Source of the DNA: Pseudomonadota bacterium
Lineage (GTDB): Bacteria; Myxococcota_A; Polyangia; Polyangiales; Polyangiaceae
Assembly: GCA_023431345.1 (NCBI GenBank)
Contig: JAEYWK010000199.1
Span: 9,829 to 73,828, forward strand
Direction: 5' to 3'
DNA length: 64,000 nucleotides
Shown: piece after piece, positions 1-11,268 of the stretch
Position numbering within the stretch: the first letter of the stretch is position 1
Layout of the letters: each line of letters opens with the position of its first letter
Made by a program: the position numbers and the translations under genes
Notes under the pieces: model-generated
Database searches by the model: none
What the model was told of the DNA's origin: nothing
Seen by the model: the letters and a program-made list of their open reading frames with translations, nothing else

Positions 1-828
1 CTCCGCAGTCAGCCGTGTGGTGCCCTCGAGCGAGCGGGGCAGCTGCTGAAGCAGCGCGCCGACCGCGCCCTCGAGCGCGGCGGCGTCTTCGGCCGACGCG
101 AGCACGAGCGCCGCTTCGAGCCGAGCGCGATCCGACTCGAGATCGAAGGTCAGCGCGAAGGCCTTGGCGTGCTCGAGCAGCTCACGCAGCGAGCCCGTAG
201 CGAGCCGGGCCAGGAGCGCAGGGCGCGCCGCCACCGACAAAGCTCCCTCTGATGGCGGCAGCAAGCGCCGCTCGCTCGGCGGTGACCCGAGCGCGCGCTC
301 GACAGCGTCGATCTCGGCCTCGGAGACGAAGGCGCGCAGACGATCGCCCTGGGCGTACAGGCGAGCCGTCGTCGCGCGCGCAGCGACGCCGCCTGGCTTA
401 CGCTCCCAATAGCGCAGGTCCGCACCCAGATCGCGCGGCCTACCGAAACCCGGCGGCGGCGCCAACAAAGGCTCGAACCGGCCCTCCGCTACCAACACTC
501 GATCCAGCGGTAAAAGGCGGGGGCCAGGGCGATACGCGAAATAGACGCGGTCCGCCGCGAGCAGCGCGCTCAGCAGCTGGGGCTCCGAATCCTCTCCGCT
601 CTCGTCCGCTGCTCGGCTGAGCGCCGCGCGCGCCAGGGCGTCCGAAGCCAGCGCTCCCAACACGCCCTTGATTCGCGCCATGTCCAGGCGAGCGACGACG
701 TCGAGGTCCGCCGGAATCAAGTCCTGGGCGGACGCGACGCGCGGCGCGCTCGGCAGCGCCGGGCGTTCGCGCGGGCCGCAAGCGAGGGCGAGCGTTCCCA
801 GAGCACTCAGCAGTGCCCGCCGCTGCAC
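1..828 (-). CDS. Putative lipoprotein, truncated by the window edge
   Basis: 276 codons are visible, open at the left edge. I chose the GTG at 828, four bases after the cmk stop, because it starts a short basic and hydrophobic leader ending in the lipobox-like LALAC followed by G. The mature part begins with a Pro/Ala stretch and then has no membrane segment, so it probably sits in the periplasm anchored by lipid. The stretch LIPADLDVVARLDMARI and the following RVYFAYR resemble the order of motifs in the lipoprotein at 2915-3907, suggesting a shared fold. It lies last in the aroA-cmk transcription unit. I do not recognise a function; the gene reading is firm, the family is not. Confidence 0.75.
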   Translation of the reverse strand, partial: MQRRALLSALGTLALACGPRERPALPSAPRVASAQDLIPADLDVVARLDMARIKGVLGALASDALARAALSRAADESGEDSEPQLLSALLAADRVYFAYRPGPRLLPLDRVLVAEGRFEPLLAPPPGFGRPRDLGADLRYWERKPGGVAARATTARLYAQGDRLRAFVSEAEIDAVERALGSPPSERRLLPPSEGALSVAARPALLARLATGSLRELLEHAKAFALTFDLESDRARLEAALVLASAEDAAALEGAVGALLQQLPRSLEGTTRLTAE

Positions 829-832
829 CGAG

Positions 833-1552
833 CTAGCCCCGCGCTTCCAGCTGTCGCTCGACCACGTGCACCGCCGCCACGATCTGCTCGACGACTTGCT
901 CGATCGACAGCTGCGAGCTGTCCACCAACTGCGCGTCGGCGGCTTGTCGGAGCGGCGCGATCTGCCGGCCGCTGTCCCGACGATCGCGCTCGTTCACTTC
1001 GTCCAGCACCTCCGCCAGCGTCGGGGGCGTGCCGCGCGCGGCCAGCTCGTCGTGCCGGCGCTGCGCGCGCACGTCTGCGCTCGCGGTCAGGTAGAACTTC
1101 GCCTCCGCGTCGGGGAAAACCACGGTGCCGATGTCTCGCCCTTCGAGCACCACGCCGCCTTCCCTGCCCTGGCTGCGCTGCAGCTCGAGCAAGGCTTGGC
1201 GCACGCCCGGATGCGCGGAGACCTTGCTAGCGCCTTGGCCGATGTTTTGCGCCCTGATCGCCATCGACACGTCTTGACCGCGGAGCAACACCACCACGCC
1301 GCCGTCGCGGCCGCGCTTCAGCTGAACCGCGCTCTCCGCGACCAACATTTCGGCCAGAGCCGCGGCGCGCTCGGCGTCGTCGAAGCTCACGCCCGCGCGC
1401 TCGGCGGCGAGGGCCACCACGCGGTAGAGCGCGCCCGTGTCGACGATCACGTAGCCGAGCCGCTCCGCCACCTTGCGCGTCACCGTGCTCTTACCGGCGC
1501 CGGCAGGTCCGTCGATGGCGACCACCGGCTTCTTACGCAGAGCCGCGCTCAC
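833..1552 (-). CDS. cmk: Cytidylate kinase
   Basis: 239 aa, the normal bacterial length. It phosphorylates CMP and dCMP with ATP in the cytoplasm. The P-loop GPAGAGKST lies at about residues 15-23, followed by DTGALYR, the CMP-binding stretch GQGASKVSAHPGVRQALLELQR region (about 130-150), EGRDIGTVVFPDA, and a lid with RRHDE. All family motifs look intact, in contrast to the neighbouring aroA product. Its start overlaps the aroA stop by 4 bp, so the two are translationally coupled; aroA-cmk adjacency is common in bacteria. The rpsA gene often found after cmk is absent here and a lipoprotein gene follows instead. Confidence 0.95.
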   Translation of the reverse strand: MSAALRKKPVVAIDGPAGAGKSTVTRKVAERLGYVIVDTGALYRVVALAAERAGVSFDDAERAAALAEMLVAESAVQLKRGRDGGVVVLLRGQDVSMAIRAQNIGQGASKVSAHPGVRQALLELQRSQGREGGVVLEGRDIGTVVFPDAEAKFYLTASADVRAQRRHDELAARGTPPTLAEVLDEVNERDRRDSGRQIAPLRQAADAQLVDSSQLSIEQVVEQIVAAVHVVERQLEARG

Positions 1553-2901
1553 GGCTGCACCTCGAGGTCGGCGCCGAGCGCGCGCAGCGTCCCGACGAAA
1601 CGCGGGAAGCTGACGGCGATCGGCTCCGCGTCATCGATGACGCTCTCGCCGTCCGCGGCGAGAGCGAGCAGGGCCGCCGCCATGGCGACGCGGTGATCAC
1701 CGCCCGAGCTCACGCGGGCCGCCTTGAGCGGCCGCTCCGGCTCACCTTCGATCACGAGTCCGTCCGGCTTCTCGCTGGCCGACACCCCGAAGGCCCGCAG
1801 CAGCGCGCACAGCGCCGCGAGGCGGTCCGAGCCTTCGTCACGCAGCTCCGCGACATCGGAGATCTCGGTCACGCCACGCGCCTTGGCCGCCAGCACGCAC
1901 GCGACCGGGATCTCGTCGACGCCGCGCAGCGAGAGCTCTCCGGAAATCTTGATGCCGCGCAGCGGCGCCCCCCGCGAGCTCACCTCGCCGAACGGCTCGC
2001 CCAGCGAGTCACCCTTCGGGGAGATTCCGCTCCGCCCACCGAACAACCGGATCATGTCGAGGATGCCCGCGCGCGTCGGGTTCAGGCCGGTGCGGCGCGT
2101 GCTGACGCTGCTGTCGGGTACCAGCTGCGCCGCCGCCAAGATGAAAGCCGCCGCCGAAATATCGCCGGGGATGTCGGCGTCGAAGCCGCGGATCGCCAGC
2201 GGATCGGCGGGCGGATGCAAGCTCACCGCCGAGCCTACCGTCTTCACGGGCAAACCGAGCGAGTCGAACATGCGCTCGGTGTGATCGCGCGACACGACCG
2301 GCTCGTGGATGAGCGTCGGCCCAGAGGCGAACAGGCCGCTGAACAGCAGCGCGCCCTTGGCGTGGTCGTTCGGGCGGCTCAAGCCGTATTCGAGCGGCGC
2401 GAGGCGCTCGGCCGCGAGCGGACCTATGCGGAGCGGCAGGCACACCTCGTTCGGCTCCGTCGGGTGCGGCGTGGCTACGATCTGCGCGCCGCGCTGGATC
2501 AGCGGCTCGGTCACCGCGCGCATGCGACGACGCGAGGCCTGGGCGCTGCCGTGAAGCTCGGCCGCGAACGGCTGCCCTGACAGCACGCCGGTGAGCAAGC
2601 GTGCGATCGTCGACGAGTGCCCGCAGTTCAGCGGCTCGCGCGGCGCGGTCAGCCCCCGCAGCCCCCCGCCGCGGACGCGCAGCGTGCCCTTCTGATCGTC
2701 TTCGTAGCGCACGCCGAGCATGCTGAGCGCGCGCAGCATGCCCAGGTTATCCGCGCCGTAAGCGAAGCCGCGCAGCTCGCACGGCCCGTTCGACAGCGCC
2801 GCGAGCAAGAGCGCCCGGTGCGTGATGCTGCGATCGCTCGGCACGGGAACGCTGCCGCTGAGCGGCTTCTTGGCGGGGCGAACGATCAGGCGTGACGGCA
2901 T
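1549..2901 (-). CDS. aroA: 3-phosphoshikimate 1-carboxyvinyltransferase (EPSP synthase) homologue with altered active-site residues
   Basis: 450 aa, full length for the family. EPSP synthase joins shikimate-3-phosphate and PEP in the chorismate pathway. Two repeated halves are visible, with VPSDRSITHRALLLAAL near residues 20-36, the GHSSTIAR loop at 94-101, DEIP, LRDEGSDR at 353-360 and GGDHRVAMA near 400. The usual pattern is PGDKSxSHR, GNxGTxxR and LRxKESDR. Here the PEP-binding Lys is Arg24, the Asn-x-Gly loop is His95-Ser-Ser97, and the Lys-Glu pair before SDR is Glu356-Gly357. It is coupled to cmk downstream and follows a lipoprotein gene. Membership of the EPSP synthase/MurA superfamily is clear; normal activity is uncertain. 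Confidence 0.88.
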   Translation of the reverse strand: MPSRLIVRPAKKPLSGSVPVPSDRSITHRALLLAALSNGPCELRGFAYGADNLGMLRALSMLGVRYEDDQKGTLRVRGGGLRGLTAPREPLNCGHSSTIARLLTGVLSGQPFAAELHGSAQASRRRMRAVTEPLIQRGAQIVATPHPTEPNEVCLPLRIGPLAAERLAPLEYGLSRPNDHAKGALLFSGLFASGPTLIHEPVVSRDHTERMFDSLGLPVKTVGSAVSLHPPADPLAIRGFDADIPGDISAAAFILAAAQLVPDSSVSTRRTGLNPTRAGILDMIRLFGGRSGISPKGDSLGEPFGEVSSRGAPLRGIKISGELSLRGVDEIPVACVLAAKARGVTEISDVAELRDEGSDRLAALCALLRAFGVSASEKPDGLVIEGEPERPLKAARVSSGGDHRVAMAAALLALAADGESVIDDAEPIAVSFPRFVGTLRALGADLEVQP

Positions 2902-2914
2902 GTCGGGACGAAGC

Positions 2915-3907
2915 TCATTGTGACACGGGCGCGGATGGGGGCAGGGCGCCCACGAGGTCGTCGAGGCGCGCCAGCACCGCGGACAGGGCCACCGCGTCGA
3001 CGCCGGCCACGAAATGTCCCTCTTTGCCGATGGCGTCGGCCTCGAGCTTCTGCACCGGCTTGGGGATGCCGAGCAAGGCGAGGAACGGCGTGTAGGTGTC
3101 GAGCATGGCGCGCGTCTCCGCGACCTTGCCGGCGCCGTTCTTGGCCGCTTCTTCGTCCGGATAGATCAGGGTGCCCGCGAGGTTCACGCCGGGCGGCGCG
3201 AAATTGCCCACCACCGACAGCGTCTCGACCCCCTCGAGGAACGGCAAGCGCTTGCGCAGCGCGTTCGGCACCGGATTCTCTTTGAGGTTGGAGCCGAACG
3301 CGAACGGCGCCGTGGTCTGGCTCAAGACCTTCGTCGCCCAGGGCAACAGCTCGCGCTTGGCCGTTCCCTCCTTGATGCGATCGAGCGCCCGGCGAATGCC
3401 GGTTTGGTTCCCGAACAGCGCGGTGCGTTGGGTGAGCACCGTGAAGCCGACGCTCTCCGCCGTGTACAGCGCGCGCCCGGCGTAGCTGGTCTTGGTGACC
3501 GGCACGCCCTGCGGCGTCTTCTGCACCCCGTCGGCCGCCGCCTCGATCTTCGCGGGGTCGAAGTTGCCGATGGCCACGCCCGCGACGTCCGCTCCCTGCA
3601 TGGAGTAGACGCCAAAGTAGACCTTCGACAGATCGCGCTTGGGCTCGTAGCCGGCCGCGTCCGGCACCGGCGCGCGTCGCTTGGCGACCTCGAGCAAGCG
3701 CTCGCCGAACTGCGACGCGAACAGCGCCTGCATGTCGAGCACACCCACCGTGATCGCGCCGCTCGGCAGGAGCGCGAGCGGGTCGGAGTCGATCTCGGCC
3801 ACCGTCTTCTCTTTGCCCTGACCGGTGTGGACGATCACGTCTTCCGTCTTGGGACAGCCGCCGAGCGCGAGCGCTCCCAAGCCGAGCAGCGCCTGGCGTC
3901 GGATCAC
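2915..3907 (-). CDS. Putative lipoprotein in the position normally held by tyrA
   Basis: 330 aa. The N-terminus MIRRQALLGLGALALGGC is a textbook lipoprotein signal with the lipid-accepting Cys at residue 18. The mature chain has no further membrane segment and no catalytic motif I recognise. LLPSGAITVGVLDMQAL and DLSKVYFGVYSMQG parallel motifs of the lipoprotein at 1-828. It overlaps the hisC stop-start junction by 4 bp and ends 13 bp before aroA, so it is cotranscribed with the aromatic genes. In many bacteria the gene between the aminotransferase and aroA is tyrA; this protein shows no Rossmann motif and is not a TyrA. Function unknown. Confidence 0.85.
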   Translation of the reverse strand: MIRRQALLGLGALALGGCPKTEDVIVHTGQGKEKTVAEIDSDPLALLPSGAITVGVLDMQALFASQFGERLLEVAKRRAPVPDAAGYEPKRDLSKVYFGVYSMQGADVAGVAIGNFDPAKIEAAADGVQKTPQGVPVTKTSYAGRALYTAESVGFTVLTQRTALFGNQTGIRRALDRIKEGTAKRELLPWATKVLSQTTAPFAFGSNLKENPVPNALRKRLPFLEGVETLSVVGNFAPPGVNLAGTLIYPDEEAAKNGAGKVAETRAMLDTYTPFLALLGIPKPVQKLEADAIGKEGHFVAGVDAVALSAVLARLDDLVGALPPSAPVSQ

Positions 3908-4986
3908 GACAGCACCTCACCGAGCGCGCTGAGGAAGCGGTCGTTTTCTCGCTCCGTGCCGAGCGTCACGCGCAAGCTCGTGGGCAGCGCCGCGAATGGC
4001 CGGACGATCACGCCCCGCTTGAGCAAGGCGTCGTACACGGGCCGCGCGGGCCGCCCCACGTCGACCAACACGAAATTCGCCTGGCTCGGCGCGACCTTCA
4101 GGCCCTTCGCAATCAAGGCTTCGCTGACGCGGCGTCGCTCCTTGGCGTTCAAGCTGCGCGCTGCGCTCACGTGCTCTTGGTCGTCGAGCGCGGCCACGGC
4201 CGCGGCTTGAGCCAGGGTGCTCACGTTGAAAGGGGCGCGCACGCGATTCATGTAGTCGATGAGCTGGCGGGGGCCGACCGCGTACCCGACGCGCAGCGCC
4301 GCCAAGCCATAAATCTTCGAGAACGTGCGCAGCACGACCAGCCGCTCTCGCAGCGAGCGCAGCTGGAGGCTGTCTGGATAGTCCGGCGCGTCCGCGTACT
4401 CGAGGTACGCCTCGTCCATCACGATGATGACCTCGGGCGGCACCTCGCGCAGCAGCTTCTCCACCGCGGCCCGGTTCACGTGCGTGCCCGTCGGGTTGTT
4501 CGGGTTGGCGACGTACATCAGCCGCGTTTGCGGCGTGACGGCGGCGGCCATCGCCGGCAGATCGTGGCGCAGCTCCGGCGTGAGGGGCACCGCCGTGAAC
4601 GGTACGCCGCACGCGAGCGCCGCGATGCGATACACCACGAACGCAGGCTCGGCGAAGACGATGTGACTCTCGTGAGTGCAGAACACGCGCGCGAGCAAAT
4701 CGAGCAGCTCGTTGGAGCCAGCGCCGAGCAAGATCTCGTTCATGCCGACGCCGTGCTTCTTCGCCAACTTGGCGCGCAGGTCGTACGCGGCGCCGTCGGG
4801 GTAGCGATGGGAGTCGGTGAGCACTCGCGCCGCCGCCTCGATGGCGCGCGGGCTCGGGCCGAGCGGGTTCTCGTTCGAAGCGAGCTTCACCGCGTCGGTG
4901 ATGCCCAGCTCGCGCGCCAGCTCCTCAATCGGCTTGCCACCTTCGTACGGGGCCAAGCCCTCAATCGTCGGAATCACCAGTGCCAT
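3904..4986 (-). CDS. hisC: Histidinol-phosphate / aromatic amino-acid aminotransferase
   Basis: 360 aa from the chosen start. PLP-dependent class I/II aminotransferase that acts on histidinol phosphate, and in operons like this probably on prephenate or phenylpyruvate-type substrates. Visible motifs are ASNENPLGPSP, NPNNPTG, DEAYLEYA, the PLP lysine in FSKIYGLAALRVGY, and the C-terminal Arg in LRVTLGTERENDRF. A start 20 codons upstream (5046) is open, but the ATG at 4986 gives MALVIPTIEGLAPYEGGKPI, the usual HisC N-terminus, so I prefer it. It is followed by the lipoprotein gene with a 4-bp overlap. All active-site residues appear intact. The exact substrate cannot be told from sequence. Confidence 0.92.
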   Translation of the reverse strand: MALVIPTIEGLAPYEGGKPIEELARELGITDAVKLASNENPLGPSPRAIEAAARVLTDSHRYPDGAAYDLRAKLAKKHGVGMNEILLGAGSNELLDLLARVFCTHESHIVFAEPAFVVYRIAALACGVPFTAVPLTPELRHDLPAMAAAVTPQTRLMYVANPNNPTGTHVNRAAVEKLLREVPPEVIIVMDEAYLEYADAPDYPDSLQLRSLRERLVVLRTFSKIYGLAALRVGYAVGPRQLIDYMNRVRAPFNVSTLAQAAAVAALDDQEHVSAARSLNAKERRRVSEALIAKGLKVAPSQANFVLVDVGRPARPVYDALLKRGVIVRPFAALPTSLRVTLGTERENDRFLSALGEVLS

Positions 4987-5092
4987 GGCGAGCGGCAGCC
5001 TAGCTGAGTTTTGCCCGCCGCACCCCTGCCCGAGATCGCGCGACAAAAGCCAGCTGCCCCGGCCTGGACGAACCGACAGCGCGGGGGGCGGC

Positions 5093-6160
5093 TCAGGGTT
5101 CCTGCGGGAAAGAGCCGAGGACCCGCAAGTAGCGCGTGCTCTTCTTCACCGCTTCGAGGGCCGTGATCACCGAGCGCTCGGTCGCGTGGCCGCCGATCTC
5201 GACGTAGAAGACGTAGTCCCACGGCTCGCGGCCAGCGGGGCGCGAGTGGAGCCGGCGCAGGTTGATGCCGCGCTCCGCGAAATGGCGCAGGATATCGAAG
5301 AGCGAGCCGGGCTTGTCGTCGAGCGAGAAGAGCAGGCACGTCACGTCGGCGCTCGATCGACTGGCGGGCCGCGGCGCCGCGATCGCGTAACGCATCTTCG
5401 TATCGGCGTCGTCGCCGACGTTCTCACGGAGCACGCCGAGGCCCAGAGCGCGCCCCGTAGGCGCGGGGACGAGTGCGGCGCTGGTCGTGTCTTCTTGGGC
5501 CAGCTCTGCCGCGACCTTCATCGAGCGCACGTCGATCACGCTGACTCGCGGCAGCTCGGAGTCCAAGAATCGCTGACACGCCGCGTGCCCGACCGGGGTC
5601 GTGTAGACCTTCTCGAGATCCGAAAGCGAGCCGCCCTGCCCCATCAGCTCGAACGTCACCGCGAGCGTGCGAGCCCCGACGATCACCAACTCGGTGTCGG
5701 TGAGGGCCGTGATCGACGTTTGGACCAGCCCGTCCGCGGACGATTCGAATGGAAAGACCGCGCACGCGGCGCGGCCCCTGGCCACCTCTTCGAGCGCTTC
5801 GCGTACCGAGGGGCACTCGATGAACGCGCCCCCCGGGCCGAAATGCGCTCGCGCGAGCACGTGGCAAAATCCGCCCTCCGGCCCGAGGTAGGCGACGCGC
5901 GGCGCCTGCTCGATGGCGCGAGCCGAAGCGCGGATCGTCGAGAAGATCGCGCTCAGGGCCTCCGCGGGCACGTCGCCGCTCGCGGCAGAGGTCAGCGCGG
6001 CCAGCGCGTCGCGATCGGTCACGTCGGGAGCAGGCTCGCTCTCGGCGCGCGCGCGGATCTCCTTGGATGCGCGTGCGCGCGCCTCGAGTCGCTCGAGAAT
6101 CTCGCGATCCAGCCGCGCTATCTCCTGTCGGAGCTCAGCTGAGCTGCGTCGCGGTTCCAT
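5093..6160 (-). CDS. pheA: PheA-like protein: chorismate mutase, prephenate-dehydratase-like and ACT domains, catalytic motifs altered
   Basis: 355 aa with the P-protein layout: an AroQ-type helical domain (about 1-85), a prephenate-dehydratase-like domain (88-262) and an ACT domain (272-350). The family converts chorismate to phenylpyruvate with phenylalanine feedback through the ACT domain. Lengths and order match, but signature residues do not. GPxGTxSH is GPEGGFCH (93-100), PxENS/T is PFESS (137-141), the TRF motif containing the catalytic Thr is MRY with Met256, and the ACT motif ESRP is HSRP (305-308). The gap to hisC is 106 bp and to the upstream fmdB-like gene 2 bp. It may be an altered or inactive dehydratase; the homology itself is clear. 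Confidence 0.88.
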   Translation of the reverse strand: MEPRRSSAELRQEIARLDREILERLEARARASKEIRARAESEPAPDVTDRDALAALTSAASGDVPAEALSAIFSTIRASARAIEQAPRVAYLGPEGGFCHVLARAHFGPGGAFIECPSVREALEEVARGRAACAVFPFESSADGLVQTSITALTDTELVIVGARTLAVTFELMGQGGSLSDLEKVYTTPVGHAACQRFLDSELPRVSVIDVRSMKVAAELAQEDTTSAALVPAPTGRALGLGVLRENVGDDADTKMRYAIAAPRPASRSSADVTCLLFSLDDKPGSLFDILRHFAERGINLRRLHSRPAGREPWDYVFYVEIGGHATERSVITALEAVKKSTRYLRVLGSFPQEP

Positions 6161-6162
6161 GC

Positions 6163-6504
6163 TCAGCTGCTCGCCGCGCCGGTGCTGCCGGAGGAGGACG
6201 AGGAGGACGCAGCCGGTGTGGACGACGCCGTCGACGCGGCCGGTGTGGACGACGCCGTCGTCGTCGAGTCACTCGAGGCCGTCGGCGTCGAGGCAGCGCT
6301 CTCGCCCTTCTTGGCGCCGCCCGAGCTGCTGTAGAGATCGGCGTACCAGCCGCCACCCTTGAGGATGAAGCCGGCGCCGCCGGAGACCTGGCGCTTGGCC
6401 GAAGCTTGGTGACATTGCGGGCACTCGGTGAGCGGCGCCGCGCTGATGGACTGCTCCGCTTCCCAGGCGTGGCCACAAGCGGTGCAGGCGTATTCGTAAG
6501 TCAT
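6163..6504 (-). CDS. FmdB-family zinc-ribbon protein with Ser/Thr/Ala-rich tail
   Basis: 113 aa. The first 50 residues are a typical FmdB zinc ribbon: MTYEYACTACGHAWEAEQ with CxxC, then ECPQCHQ with a second CxxC, then SGGAGFILKGGGWYADLY. The remaining 50 residues are almost only Ser, Thr, Ala and Pro, encoded partly by a 27-bp tandem repeat. FmdB-family proteins are small and of poorly defined, possibly regulatory, function. It is the first gene of the minus-strand operon and ends 2 bp before the pheA-like gene. The tail is much longer than in most members. Confidence 0.88.
   Translation of the reverse strand: MTYEYACTACGHAWEAEQSISAAPLTECPQCHQASAKRQVSGGAGFILKGGGWYADLYSSSGGAKKGESAASTPTASSDSTTTASSTPAASTASSTPAASSSSSSGSTGAASS
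6212..6265. repeat. 27-bp tandem repeat, two copies, inside the fmdB-like gene
   Basis: Two adjacent 27-bp units (6212-6238 and 6239-6265) share their first 22 bases exactly. The length is a multiple of three, so the frame is kept and the Ser/Thr/Ala-rich tail is lengthened by nine residues per unit. Confidence 0.85.
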
Positions 6505-6951
6505 CGCTAGGTTTGGAAATGATTCCGCGGCGAAGGGTTGTCAATGCTTGGCGCGACAGGTTTGCGTTAGCGGCGTGCTCGGCGGGGGCGAAGCCACCGG
6601 ACATGCGCGCTGCTCCGCTCTGCCCCCGCCGGCGCAGCGCGTCCTACGACCCCTTGGGGTGCCAGCGCCTGAGCTCACCTATGTAAGTGGCGTCGGCTTG
6701 GTGGCCTACGGCTCGCCCTAGCCCAAGCAATAGGGCTGAACAAAATGACCCTGCCCAAACGGTAGGGGTCCTTCGGAATCAGCTGAAAACTTGACGATGG
6801 ACCTTGTACGCATCCGTTCAGGGGCGTAGATCCGTTGAGGCGACGTGACGATACATGTAGTGACGTACGTTGCCACGGCGACCGACCCGGTCGGTGCGCC
6901 GACCCAACTGGGGTAGCATAAGTAACATCCGAGTCGTTGAGGACAGGCTGA
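6505..6951. other. 447-bp intergenic region between divergent fmdB-like and smc genes
   Basis: No convincing gene is present. Open frames on the minus strand run out of smc antisense and lack family motifs. Base composition is visibly less GC-rich than the flanks between about 6660 and 6950. It must hold the promoters of both the minus-strand operon and smc. Small palindromes occur (TACATGTA and ACGTACGT near 6853-6870), a 6-bp stem GCCCTA/TAGGGC near 6714-6735, and the inverted repeats listed separately. Confidence 0.6.
6881..6904. promoter_or_regulatory. Nested inverted repeats upstream of smc
   Basis: ACCGACC and GGTCGGT form a perfect 7-bp inverted repeat around one base (6881-6895). The second arm can instead pair as GGTCGG-TGCG-CCGACC (6889-6904). 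The element ends 47 bp before the smc ATG and lies close to a TAGCAT that could serve as a -10 box, so it could be an operator or a leader hairpin. No regulator can be named. Confidence 0.4.
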
Positions 6952-10608
<3,657 letters not shown>

Positions 10609-10632
10609 CGATCCCCACCAGCAACCCTCAGC

Positions 10633-10660
10633 CGTCGGGGCTTCGCACGAAGCCCCGACG
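10633..10660. terminator. Perfect 13-bp stem-loop after smc, probable bidirectional terminator
   Basis: CGTCGGGGCTTCG (10633-10645) is followed after two bases by its exact reverse complement (10648-10660). It lies 24 bp after the smc stop and between convergent genes. There is no run of T on either strand, so if it terminates transcription it is not a classical U-tract terminator, which is common in GC-rich genomes. Confidence 0.7.
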
Positions 10661-10716
10661 AGAAGAGCGTCCCGCGGCGCCGCAGCTCCCGCTCGGCGCT
10701 AGGTCGCCCCGGCGCG

Positions 10717-11268
10717 CTACGGAGCGGTGATGGTACGAAACGTCGCGATGACGTGCGCTTTGCCGCCTCGGTAGCCGATGACGCGCGAGCGGATGTCGCG
10801 CTGCTTGGCAGAGATGCGCGCCAGCGTGCCCTCGCACACGGCGTAGACGGTGCCGTCGAGCGGATCCCAGCCGATGTCGCGGAAGGTCTTGAGCTTGGTG
10901 CCGTCGGAGCGCGCGATTTCTACGTCGACCGAGTCGTAGCCACGCACGTCGATCGGTACGTGCGTCGCGACGATCTCGGCGTCATCGTCGATGGGCTCGA
11001 CGCGCTCGTCACCCGGTACGGGCTCGATCAGCTGCACGCGCAGGCCGCTGGCGATGAGCTGGTCGATGCGCGCGCGTGAGCTGCCGATGTCGAAGCCGCC
11101 GCGCGGCTCGAGGTGCTGGGCGAGCCGCGCCATGTGATCCACGAAATCGGCCTCGGAGGCCTCACCCGCGGCTGCCGCGGCGAACAGCTCTTCCTCGAAG
11201 CGCTCGGCGTCGGCGTCGCTGGTAGCGCCGGTCTCGTAGTCGATGAGGGCTTCGAACGGCGTGCTCAT
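10717..11268 (-). CDS. Small soluble protein coupled to a sigma factor, possible anti-sigma factor
   Basis: 183 aa. The ATG at 11268 overlaps the stop of the sigma-factor gene (ATGA), which fixes the start and implies translational coupling. The first 90 residues are acidic and helical-looking (FEALIDYETGATSDADAERFEEELF), the rest is mixed with many Val/Ile (THVPIDVRGYDSVDVEIARSD). There is no membrane segment and no HxxxCxxC zinc anti-sigma motif. Position after a sigma gene suggests a partner that controls it, but this is inference. It ends convergently to smc with the hairpin between them. Confidence 0.72.
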   Translation of the reverse strand: MSTPFEALIDYETGATSDADAERFEEELFAAAAAGEASEADFVDHMARLAQHLEPRGGFDIGSSRARIDQLIASGLRVQLIEPVPGDERVEPIDDDAEIVATHVPIDVRGYDSVDVEIARSDGTKLKTFRDIGWDPLDGTVYAVCEGTLARISAKQRDIRSRVIGYRGGKAHVIATFRTITAP

